From: DATATJ01 sp963789075
GTDB lineage: Bacteria; Acidobacteriota; Vicinamibacteria; Vicinamibacterales; CAVVIG01
Length of the DNA stretch: 64,000 nucleotides
Direction: 5' to 3'
NCBI GenBank assembly: GCA_963789075.1
Contig: CAWBJQ010000002.1
Location: 1,044,597 to 1,108,596 of the forward strand
Under the pieces are notes generated by a model that saw nothing but the letters and a program-made list of their open reading frames with translations, was not told the origin of the DNA and did not search any database. Shown here piece by piece: positions 45,208 through 53,865 of the stretch. The position numbers were made by a program, and so were the translations under genes. Each line of letters begins with the position of its first letter. Position 1 is the first letter of the stretch.

Positions 45208-47664
45208 CTATTCCGCCCGCAGCGCAATCACCGGGTCGACGCGCGCCGCGCGGCGGGCCGGGAGCCAGACGCCGATCAGCGCGACAGCGCTGAGCACGAG
45301 CGGCACCGCCACGAACGTGATCGGATCGTGGGGCGTGACGCCGAACAAAAACGTCGTGAGCAGCCGCGTCAGGCCGAACGCCGCGGCGAGGCCGATCGCC
45401 ACGCCGAGGAAGGCCATGCGCATGCCCTGCCGCACCACCATGTTGCGCACGTGAGCGGCCTCGGCTCCAAGCGCGAGCCGCACGCCGATTTCCCGCGTGC
45501 GCTGCTGAACGGAGTACGCCATCAAGCCGTAGATGCCGATCGCTGCGAGCAGCAGCGCCGCCCCGCCGAACATCGTCAGCAGAATCATGTCGAAATGCGC
45601 CCGCGCGGTCGACGTCCGTTTCAGGTCGTCCATCGAACGGATCGTCGAGGGCTTCACGCCGCCACTTGCCTGGCGCAGTTGATCCTGAACCGCCGCGGCG
45701 ACGGAGAAAGGCTCAATGGTCGTCCGCACCGCCCACGCGTTTGGCAGTCGTTGGTTCAAGAGCACGGTCATGCCGTCGGTCACTTGTGCCGTGGGCACAT
45801 ACATCATGGGCTCCAGCTCCTCGCCCAGATCCTCGCGCACGTCGCCGACGATCCCCACGATTTGTCGAGGCGCTTCGTCGAATTGCGGCCCCATCCCTCG
45901 CCCGATCAGGATCTGCTCACCAAGCGGATCGCTGCTCGGCCAGTACCGCCGGGCCAGACTCTCGCCGATGATGACGACGGGCGGTGCGCCGACGCTGTCG
46001 CGCTCGGTAAAAACACGCCCGCGCAGGAGCGGAATCCTGAATACGTCGAAGTATCCGGGCGATGCGGTGACCCATCCGCCGCCGCCCGTCGGCCCGACTG
46101 ACGATCGCCCGGGGATGTCGAACCCCAGATGCCCGTACTTGCCTTCGAGTGGGACGCAGCAGGTCGTGCCGGCGGCGACGACGCCCGGTATCCGGCGGAG
46201 GCGTTCCTCGGCGTCGCGCGCAAACTGCGCCACGCCGGCCGTCGTCGAGAATCTCTGGCCCGTCAGCGACATCCGCACCGTGAGCACGTGATCTGAGGCG
46301 AACCCCGGATCGATCGTGCGAAGCGCTGCGAACGTTCGAATGAGCAACGCGGAGCCGACGAGCAGCACGAGCGCCAGCGCCATTTGCGCCACCACGAGGA
46401 ACGCTCTCACTCTGTTCTGGCGAAATGCGCCCGAGCGACCGCCGCTCTCCTTCAGCGTGGTGTTCAGATCCGTGCGAGCCACCTGGACCGCGGGAAACAA
46501 TCCGAAAGTCAGGCCGGTGACGACGGCGGCGGCGAGAGCAAACGCGACAATGTGCCAGTCGAGCACGATCGCCGCGGCGTGCGGATCAATCCTCGGCAGA
46601 GGCGCGGGATAGAGGAGGAGAAGCGCGCGGATGCCCTCGACGCCGAAGAGCAGACCGAGCACGCCACCGATCAGCGAGAGGAGCACGCTCTCGGTGAGCA
46701 ATTGTCGGATCAACCGGGCGCGACCTGCACCAATGGCCGAGCGCACGGCCATCTCGCGTTTGCGGCCCACGGCGCGCGCCAGCAGCAGATTGGCGACGTT
46801 GGCGCACGCGATGAGCAGCACGAATCCGACCGCACCGCTGAGGACGAGGAGCGACGGACGCACGTCCCGCACGAGCACGTCTTGATAGCGTTCGACGCCG
46901 AAGCCGCCTTGCTGGCCTATGAGCGCCGGATAGCGCCGGCGAAAATCGTCCGCGGCGAGCTTCAGCTGCGACATGCCCTGCGCGAGCGAGGTGTTCGCTT
47001 TGAGTCGGCCCGCCGCCCAGAGCAGATGCGCCTGCTCGGTGGTCGCCGGATCAATTTGAAAAGGAAGCCACAAGTCCGGCGCCGGCACGACCTCCGGCAT
47101 CTGAAACGCCGGGCTCAAGATGCCCACCACGGTGTACGGCAAACCATTGACAGTCAGCTTGCCGCCGACCACGCGCCGATCCGCGCCCAGCCGGCGCTGC
47201 CAATAGCCATAGCTCAGGACGACGACGTGGCCGCTGTTCGGCCGATCTTCTTCGGCGGTAAACGTGCGGCCTTCGATCGTCGACGCACCGAAGAGAGGGA
47301 AGAAGTCGGCGCTGACTTGTCCGATCGGCGTCTGCTCTGGTTCGTCCTTGGTGGTGACGTTGGCCGCAGTGAAGCGGTACGCCGCGATGTGATCGAATGC
47401 CGTGGCGAACGTTCGCCACGTGTTGTATTTCGTCGGCGATCCGCGATCGAAGGAGCCCTCCGGGTACGTCGTCATGAACGCGTACAGCCGGTCCACGTCG
47501 GGATAAGGCATCGGCTTCAGCAACACCGCGTCGACGACGGAGAAGATCGCGGTGTTCGCGCCGATGCCGAGCGCCAACGTCAGGACCGCGACCGCGGTGA
47601 AGGCGGGCGAGCTGCGCAGCGTGCGAACGGCGTAGCGCAAGTCCTGGAAAAGGGCGTCGATCAC
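45208..47664 (-). CDS. ADOP-family MacB-like permease (acidobacterial duplicated orphan permease)
   Basis: This 818-residue permease starts MIDALFQDLRYAVRTLRSSP, the hallmark N terminus of ADOP proteins abundant in Acidobacteriota. It has two MacB_PCD/FtsX halves: TM1 AVAVLTLALGIGANTAIFSV and FtsX1 around 285-430 (ANLLLARAVGRKREMAVRSA), then TM after FRQNRVRAFLVVAQMALALV, a second periplasmic domain and FtsX2 at about 690-815 (YSVQQRTREIGVRLALGAEA). It ends ARVDPVIALRAE. The frame is intact. As usual for ADOPs, no ATPase gene is adjacent. No helix-turn-helix extension is present. Confidence 0.92.
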   Translation of the reverse strand: MIDALFQDLRYAVRTLRSSPAFTAVAVLTLALGIGANTAIFSVVDAVLLKPMPYPDVDRLYAFMTTYPEGSFDRGSPTKYNTWRTFATAFDHIAAYRFTAANVTTKDEPEQTPIGQVSADFFPLFGASTIEGRTFTAEEDRPNSGHVVVLSYGYWQRRLGADRRVVGGKLTVNGLPYTVVGILSPAFQMPEVVPAPDLWLPFQIDPATTEQAHLLWAAGRLKANTSLAQGMSQLKLAADDFRRRYPALIGQQGGFGVERYQDVLVRDVRPSLLVLSGAVGFVLLIACANVANLLLARAVGRKREMAVRSAIGAGRARLIRQLLTESVLLSLIGGVLGLLFGVEGIRALLLLYPAPLPRIDPHAAAIVLDWHIVAFALAAAVVTGLTFGLFPAVQVARTDLNTTLKESGGRSGAFRQNRVRAFLVVAQMALALVLLVGSALLIRTFAALRTIDPGFASDHVLTVRMSLTGQRFSTTAGVAQFARDAEERLRRIPGVVAAGTTCCVPLEGKYGHLGFDIPGRSSVGPTGGGGWVTASPGYFDVFRIPLLRGRVFTERDSVGAPPVVIIGESLARRYWPSSDPLGEQILIGRGMGPQFDEAPRQIVGIVGDVREDLGEELEPMMYVPTAQVTDGMTVLLNQRLPNAWAVRTTIEPFSVAAAVQDQLRQASGGVKPSTIRSMDDLKRTSTARAHFDMILLTMFGGAALLLAAIGIYGLMAYSVQQRTREIGVRLALGAEAAHVRNMVVRQGMRMAFLGVAIGLAAAFGLTRLLTTFLFGVTPHDPITFVAVPLVLSAVALIGVWLPARRAARVDPVIALRAE

Positions 47665-47873
47665 AGCCTCCAGTGATTTCTCGTCGAAGTCTAGCCCGGT
47701 CCTCGTCCGTTCCCCGATGAAAGTCGCTCGACGAACACCGAGTCGAGAGAACGTGACGACGCTGGACGACCAGCTATCTCAGCTGATTATCGCGGTTGAC
47801 TCGCTCGCTCGTTCGCCGGAGAATCCGCTCCGTTCGACACTCGGTTCAACCACCTGCCGTAAGGAGAACACCG

Positions 47874-49645
47874 ATGAAGCGAGCCTTCCTGGTCCTTCCC
47901 TCCGCTCTTGTCGCGTTGGCCATCGTGACTCTGTCGCCTCCGGTGCGCGCGAAACAGGCGCCGCGCCACTTCGATCTCGTGGAGACGACAATCCCGGCAG
48001 TCCAGCAGGCCCTAGACGACCACGTCATCACGGCAGCACAACTCGTACACATGTATCAGCGCCGGATCGACGCCTACAACGGTACGACAACCGCCGCGCA
48101 TCTCAACGCGTACATCCATTTGAATCAGCACGCGCTGAACAGCGCCGACAACAGCGATCAGAACGGCGATCGGGAACGGGGCGAAGGGCGCCGGCACGGC
48201 GCACTCGCCGGCATTCCGATGATTCTCAAGGACAACATCGACACCCACGACATGCCGACAACGGCCGGCTCGGTAGCGTTCGACGGATCGGTCCCGCTGA
48301 CGGACGCGTTCGTGGCAAAGAAGCTGCGCGAGGCTGGCGCGATCATTCTGGGCAAGGCGACGATGACGGAGTTCGCGAACTTCCTCACCAACGGCATGCC
48401 CGCGGGCTACAGCTCGCTCGGCGGCTACGGATTCAACCCGTACGATCCGCGGCCCGATCCGCGTACGGCGCTCGACTCGCTGCTGCGCCCGTTCGACGAT
48501 GGCCGACCGGCGCTCACACCGGGCGGGTCCAGCTCAGGGCCGGGCATTGCGGTCGCCGCGAATCTTGCGGAGGTTGGCATTGGTACCGAAACGTCCGGGT
48601 CGATCCTCAGCCCGGGGACGGCGAACGGCGTCGTCGGCATCAAGCCAACGGTGGGACTGGTCAGCCGCGACGGCATCATTCCGATTGCCGCGGATCAGGA
48701 CACCGCCGGTCCGCTCGCGCGGACCGTCAGAGACGCCGCCATCGTGCTCGGCGTCATCGCCGGTTTCGATCCGAACGATCCCGCCACCGCCGCGTGTCTG
48801 ACGCCCGGGAACTGCTGGAGCGATTACACGCAGTTTCTCGACGCGAACGCGTTGCATGGCGCGCGCATCGTCGTCCCGCCGTTTCCAGCCAACCGCGCGG
48901 ATGTCATGAACAACGCGATCGCGGTGCTCCGGGCGAAGGGCGCGTTCGTCGACGTGCGCACCGTCGGTCTCGACGCCGCAGCTCGGCGGCTGTCCGTCGC
49001 GACCTCCTGCGGCGAACTATCCGCCGGCGGGCGATCCAGCTCCGCCGGCCCTTCGGTGTTCGACGGTGTTGAACTACGCGTTCAAGCGCGATCTCAACAA
49101 GTACATCCACGACCACGTGAGGCCGTCGTTCCCCATTCAGTCACTCGAGGATGTCGTGAACTTCAACGCCGCACACGCGCCGGCCGCCACGAAGTACGAT
49201 CAGGATCTCGCCGTGTTCTCCCAGCTGTTCGATCTGTCGCCCACGAGCGCGGATACGCTGCGCTACAACCGGGATCGCGCGGAAGATCTCACCCGTTCGC
49301 AGGGAGCGATTGCGGCGTTTCTGAATGGGCCGGACGGGATCGCCAGGGACGCAGGACGACTTCGACGCGCTGCTCTTCTCCGGCAACAGCGGCGCCGGTA
49401 CGCCCGCCAAAGCCGGTTACCCGAGCATCGTCGTGCCGGGCGGCACGTTCCAGAACGTGGTCAGCCCACCGTTCCCCGACGGATTCAATGCGAAGGACGG
49501 CCCTGCCGGCGTCACATTTTCAGGCCGCGCATTCAGCGAGCCGCGGTTGATCGGCCTCGCGTATGCGTTCGAGCAGGCGACACATTTCAGGACGCCTCCG
49601 GCCAGCGCACCAGCGCTGCCGGGCGACAGCGTCACCAAGCCGTGA
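47874..49645 (+). CDS. Exported amidase-signature hydrolase (second copy)
   Basis: ATG 47874 follows AAGGAGA and opens with a signal peptide (MKRAFLVLPSALVALAIVTL). The domain is complete: GALAGIPMILKDNIDTHDMP (catalytic Lys), LTPGGSSSGPGIAVAANLAE and GIGTETSGSILSPGTANGVV (nucleophile Ser). Two indels, near 49045 and 49345, separate the C-terminal part (VVNFNAAHAPAATKYDQD; AKAGYPSIVVPGGTF). About 590 residues. It resembles secreted amidases of the peptide-amidase/AtzE-like group rather than GatA. It is distinct from the first copy (different loop lengths), so a recent tandem duplication is unlikely. Confidence 0.85.
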
Positions 49646-49745
49646 GCTCGTGCGCGCGCCGGTCGAATCATCACTGGCGCGCGCTTCTCTCTGCGACTTC
49701 TTTGTCAACTGGCCGTGTCACGTGATATGAGACAGAGACGATCGC

Positions 49746-50696
49746 ATGCCGATGAAAAAGACGGGAGCTGTCTCGTCGTCAGAGATCACGCCAAGAGGGG
49801 TGTATCTACGCCGCCGCGAGTTTCTGGCATCGACCGGCGCGGCGATTGCCGGGTGGGCCGCCGGCGGCCTCGGCACCAGCCTCGCCGCGGGCGATTCGCT
49901 CGTCGTCACCAAGCGGGTCGTCACGACGACCGATCCGCCCACTCCCTACAAAACGGTGACGACCTACAACAACTTCTACGAGTTCGGCAGTAACAAGGAG
50001 GACCCCGCCCGCAACGCGAAGAACTTCAAAGCCAAACCGTGGTCGGTGGCGGTCGAAGGCGCCTGCGGCAAGCCGGGTGTCTACACGCTCGAAGACATTC
50101 TCAAGCCTCATCCTCTCGAAGAGCGTGTGTATCGACACCGCTGCGTCGAAGGCTGGTCGATTGTGGTCCCCTGGATCGGGTTCCCGCTCGGCGAGCTGCT
50201 CAAGCGCTTCGATCCTTCCAGCAGCGCCACGTTCGTCGAATTCGTCACAGTCGTGCGCCCGGAAGAGATGGTTGGTCAGCGCGGACGATTCTCGTCGCTG
50301 CTGCCGTGGCCGTACAACGAAGGGCTCCGTCTCGATGAGGCGATGCATCCGCTGACGCTCGTCGCGGTCGGCCTGTATGGCGAGGAATTGCCCAACCAGA
50401 ACGGCGCGCCGCTGCGGCTCGTCGTGCCGTGGAAGTACGGCTTCAAGAGCATCAAGTCCATCGTCAAGATCCGGTTCGTCGACAAGGCTCCGGTGACGAC
50501 GTGGATGAAGGAAGCGCGCGACCTCTACGGGTTCTACGCCAACGTGAATCCAGGCGTGACGAATTCGATTTTCCGCGACCAGTCCACCGAACGCCGCCTG
50601 GGCGAGTTCTTCATGCGGAAGACGCTGCCATTCAACGGTTACGCCGACCAGGTCGCGTCGCTGTATGCCGGAATGGACCTCAGGAAAAACTACTAA
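49746..50696 (+). CDS. msrP: Periplasmic methionine sulfoxide reductase catalytic subunit MsrP (YedY)
   Basis: This molybdopterin enzyme reduces methionine sulfoxide in exported proteins. A Tat signal (YLRRREFLASTGAAIAGWAA) is followed by NNFYEFGSNKEDPARNAKNF, a family block. The Mo-ligand Cys is in VYRHRCVEGWSIVVPWIGF, and RLVVPWKYGFKSIKSIVKI and NVNPGVTNSIFRDQSTERR are typical. 316 residues, intact. The heme membrane partner MsrQ, normally next door, is absent. An SDR gene lies convergent eight bases beyond the stop. Confidence 0.93.
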   Translation: MPMKKTGAVSSSEITPRGVYLRRREFLASTGAAIAGWAAGGLGTSLAAGDSLVVTKRVVTTTDPPTPYKTVTTYNNFYEFGSNKEDPARNAKNFKAKPWSVAVEGACGKPGVYTLEDILKPHPLEERVYRHRCVEGWSIVVPWIGFPLGELLKRFDPSSSATFVEFVTVVRPEEMVGQRGRFSSLLPWPYNEGLRLDEAMHPLTLVAVGLYGEELPNQNGAPLRLVVPWKYGFKSIKSIVKIRFVDKAPVTTWMKEARDLYGFYANVNPGVTNSIFRDQSTERRLGEFFMRKTLPFNGYADQVASLYAGMDLRKNY

Positions 50697-50703
50697 TCGC
50701 TCC

Positions 50704-51400
50704 TCAGTCTTCCTTCCACGGATTGTTGGCGAAGACCGCCAGCTCCGGCCACAGGGCGCGGCGAGGCATGTCGAGCGCCGCCATGATCGTGTCGGCGATG
50801 TCGTCGGCGTACAGCTTGTTGGGATTGTTGCGACCGGTCCGGCCTCCAAAGCCGGTCTGGACCTCCGACGGGCACACGCAAATCACGCGGATGCCATGCG
50901 GCCTCAACTCCGCCTGCCAGCACTGGCTGATGCCGCGCACCGCCCACTTGCTCGCGGCGTAGGCCGTGGCGGTCGCGGCGCCCTTCATGCCGGAGGTCGA
51001 CGCGAGATTAACGATGTCGCCCGAGCCCCGCGGCTTCATCAGCGGCACGATCCGATTCGTCAAGTCGACGAGGCCGAACACGTTGGTGTCGAACATCTTC
51101 TTCATCGCGTCGATGTCGAGGGCCCCGATTTCGGCCCGATAGGCGTAGCCGGCGTTGTTGACGAGCACGTCGACGCCGCCCATGCGTTCGCAGGCACGCC
51201 GCGACCGTCCTGGCGTTGTCGCCGTCGACCGCGACGTCGGCCCGGAGTCCGTGCGCGCCGGTCTGCTGCGCGACCGTCTCGATGAGCGCCTCGTTGCGGC
51301 CCGTGAACACGACCTGGTGGCCGGCCGCGCGCGCCCGCTGGACGATGGCCGCGCCGATCCCCTGGCTGCCTCCGGTGATGAGAAAACGGCTGTTCTGCAT
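50704..51400 (-). CDS. Short-chain dehydrogenase/reductase (SDR)
   Basis: This NAD(P)-dependent oxidoreductase starts MQNSRFLITGGSQGIGAAIV, with the Rossmann TGGxxGIG motif. An indel near 51180 leads to ERMGGVDVLVNNAGYAYRAE (NNAG) and DIVNLASTSGMKGAATATAY followed by AASKWAV, the catalytic Ser and YxxxK. It ends ELAVFANNPWKED. About 232 residues. Substrate unknown. It is divergent from the beta-propeller gene and convergent with msrP. Confidence 0.88.
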
Positions 51401-51461
51401 GGAATGATTCCTCTCAAGTGAGGACCATTCTATCGACGTTCCCCTTAAGAAGCCTCCGCGC

Positions 51462-51467
51462 TATACT
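51462..51467 (+). promoter_or_regulatory. Possible -10 box for the beta-propeller gene
   Basis: TATACT lies 32 bases upstream of the ATG at 51499 in the divergent SDR/propeller gap. The matching -35 (around 51438-51444, TTCCCC-like) is poor, so only the -10 is noted. Confidence 0.3.
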
Positions 51468-51498
51468 GCACGTTCCGAATCGACAGAGGAGCCCACGC

Positions 51499-52645
51499 AT
51501 GCGGCACGCCCCAAGAAGCCGTGTTCTGACGACGATGCTGACGCTATGCGCGACCGCGCTCGTCGTGTTTCCGTCATCCAGCGCCGCGCAAAATTCGGCC
51601 AGCGCTGCTCGGACGATCCCCACCTTCAAAGTGGATCCCTCGTGGCCGCTCGAGATGCCCAACAAGTGGATCCTCGGGGCGGTTACCGGCGTGTTCGTCG
51701 ATGCGAAGCAGCACGTGTGGGTCACGCATCTGCCGGAAACGTTGACCGAAGAAGAAACGGCGGTCCAGCAGAAGCCGCCGATCGGCACCTGCTGCGTCGC
51801 GGCGCCGCCCGTGCTCGAGTTCGACGCCCAGGGCAAGCTCGTTCAAGGCTGGGGCCAGGGCTCGATGGACGATACGTCCAACTGGCCCCGCAATCCGCAC
51901 GGCATCTTCGTCGATCACAACGGCTTCGTCTGGGTCGGCACCTACATGCACCATCGCGTGATGAAGTTCACACGCGACGGCAAGTTGGTGCTGACGATTG
52001 GCCAATACGACAAGAACGCCGGCAGCAACGACACGACGCTGCTCGGCGGGCCGGCCGGCATCTGGGTCGATCCGAAAACGAATGAGGTCTACATCGCCGA
52101 CGGCTACAAGAATCGCCGCGTCATCGTCTTCGACGGCGCCACGGGCCGGTACCTTCGCCACTGGGGCGCGTACGGCAAAGTCCCGGACGACTCCGAGAAG
52201 TTCGACCCAAAGACGATGGTCAACGGCGCGCTGCCGAAACAGTTCTCCACCGTGCACGGGATCACCGGCTCGAAAGACGGCAAGATCTACGTCGCCGATC
52301 GCCGCGGCAACCGTATCCAGGTTTTCAACCACCAGGGGACGTTTCTCGCCGAAAAGGTCGTGGCGCCGTCGACGCTCGCGTCCGGATCGGCGTTCGTCCC
52401 CGTGCTGTCGCCCGATCCGGAGGAGCAGTGGCTCTATCTCGCGGACGGCACGAACCACAAGGTCTGGATCCTGCGTCGATCAGATCTGGAGGTCGTCGGC
52501 GAATTCGGACGCGGCGGCCGACAGGTCGGGACAGATGCTGCGCCCGCACGGGATGAGCATCGACTCCCAGGGGAACCTCTATGTCGGCGAAGCGTCGACG
52601 GGGCGGCGCGTACAGAAGTTCGCACTGCAACGGCCGGGAACGTAG
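51499..52645 (+). CDS. Exported NHL-type beta-propeller protein
   Basis: A signal peptide (VLTTMLTLCATALVVFPSSS) precedes repeated propeller blades: PHGIFVDHNGFVWVGTYMHH, AGIWVDPKTNEVYIADGYKN, VHGITGSKDGKIYVADRRGN and, after an indel near 52530, RPHGMSIDSQGNLYVGEAST, ending RVQKFALQRPGT. The repeats are of the NHL / peptidyl-alpha-hydroxyglycine lyase-like kind. A Cys pair (GTCCVAAPP) lies in blade one. About 380 residues. It could be a binding protein or a lyase. The sequence does not decide. Confidence 0.8.
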
Positions 52646-52791
52646 GCCGGCTTCTTTTGTAAACGTTCTGCGTCGGATTCGAGCGTCCCATGCAGGTGAC
52701 GATACGGCTCGACCACCAACGAAAGTCGCGACTTCTGGCCAGAAACACTGCGCCGGCGGTTGGCAGGACAGTTGCGGTAACGAAAGGCGTT

Positions 52792-53599
52792 ATGACTATC
52801 ACCAAACTTCTGACACCAGTTGCCTTTGCGGCAACGTTCGCGTTGGCGGCTGTGCCGGTTTATGCCCAGCACGGGGGCGGCGGGCACAGCGGGGGCGGAC
52901 ACAGCAGCGGCGGACACAGCAGCGGCGGCCATTCTTCGGGTGCCGCCGTATCGCGCGGCGGGGGAAGCCCCGGCGTGCGTTCGTCTTCTGTTTATCGCGG
53001 CGGCGTGGCCGTTCGCGGCGGCGCTGTGCGCGTCGTCGGTGGCCGCAGCGTCTTCGTCGGCGGCCGCGGGGTGTTTTACAGCCCGTATTACTCGTTCCGT
53101 CCGCGGCTGAGCCTTGGCTTCGGATTGTGGGCCGGCTATCCGGTCCCATACCCGTACCATTACGCCCCCTACGGGTACGGCTACTCCGGGTACCCGTACC
53201 CGGTTGATCCTGTACGCGTACGGTTACGCGCCGCCGTCGTACGGTTCTTCGGTCCAGCCGTATGCCCCGGCGAATCCTTCGAACGACCCTGACGATCCGC
53301 AGAGCTATCCGGCGCAGCCCGCGCCGTCAGTAGGTGTGCAGCAGGGTAGTCAGGGTAGTGGGCAGTCCGCGCCCGGCGGCGTCAGTTTCCAAATCACGCC
53401 GGATACCGCAGCGGTGTTCGTCGACGGCATCTACGTCGGCACGGCGGGTACCTTCGGGCCCTCGTCGCAGCCGCTCGGCCTTGTCACCGGACGCCATCAC
53501 ATCGAGATCCGTGCGGAGGGCTATCGAACGATGACCTTCGACGCGGACGTGACGCCGGGGCAGGTGATTCCGTACCAGGGCACGCTCCAGCGGAACTGA
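52792..53599 (+). CDS. Exported Gly/Ser/His-rich protein with C-terminal PEGA domain
   Basis: ATG 52792 gives a signal peptide (LLTPVAFAATFALAAVPVYA) and then a low-complexity run of HSGGG/HSSGG units (about residues 22-45). A Tyr/Pro/Gly-rich segment follows (YPVPYPYHYAPYGYGYSGYP). An indel near 53210 leads to a linker and a PEGA domain, TAAVFVDGIYVGTAGTFG and HHIEIRAEGYRTMTFDADVT. PEGA domains are beta-sandwiches in surface proteins. The His/Gly repeats could bind metal, which is inference. About 268 residues. Confidence 0.75.
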
Positions 53600-53611
53600 T
53601 CGACGGTCGCG

Positions 53612-53720
53612 GGAAGGGGCAGAAGGCCAGGAGGGGCGGCGGCAGGGCCGCCCAACCCGGCTTCCCGCCTTCCCGCGCTTCTTGCCGTTCCCGCCCTTCC
53701 TGACCCTCTCGCCCTTTCCT
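53612..53720. repeat. G-rich word block and complementary C-rich block
   Basis: GGGAAGGGGCAGAAGGCCAGG on the left is answered by TTCCCGCCTTCCCGCGCTTC, CCGTTCCCGCCCTTCC and CCCTCTCGCCC on the right, after a GGCGGCGGCAGGGCCGCC hairpin. It has the same architecture as the other word-repeat gaps and sits between the PEGA and HD-GYP genes. Confidence 0.6.
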
Positions 53721-53759
53721 TATCCTTATCAACCTCACGCACTCGGCCTATGTCGGCAC

Positions 53760-53773
53760 TGCAGAGCTCTGCA
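53760..53773. promoter_or_regulatory. 14-base perfect palindrome upstream of the HD-GYP gene
   Basis: TGCAGAGCTCTGCA is a perfect palindrome about 93 bases before the TTG start. It could be an operator for a dimeric regulator. No -35/-10 pair is clear nearby. Confidence 0.3.
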
Positions 53774-53865
53774 TCTGAGACGAAGCGGCGCGCAGCTCGA
53801 CGCAGCGGCGTGCATATGAGTAGACGCACGGATGTGACCGATAAGAGGTAACGGGTCAAAGAACT

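Noticed and set aside
42899..49645. Exported amidases as GatA paired with gatB
   Set aside because: Both carry N-terminal export signals and lie 9-15 kb away, and GatA is cytoplasmic.
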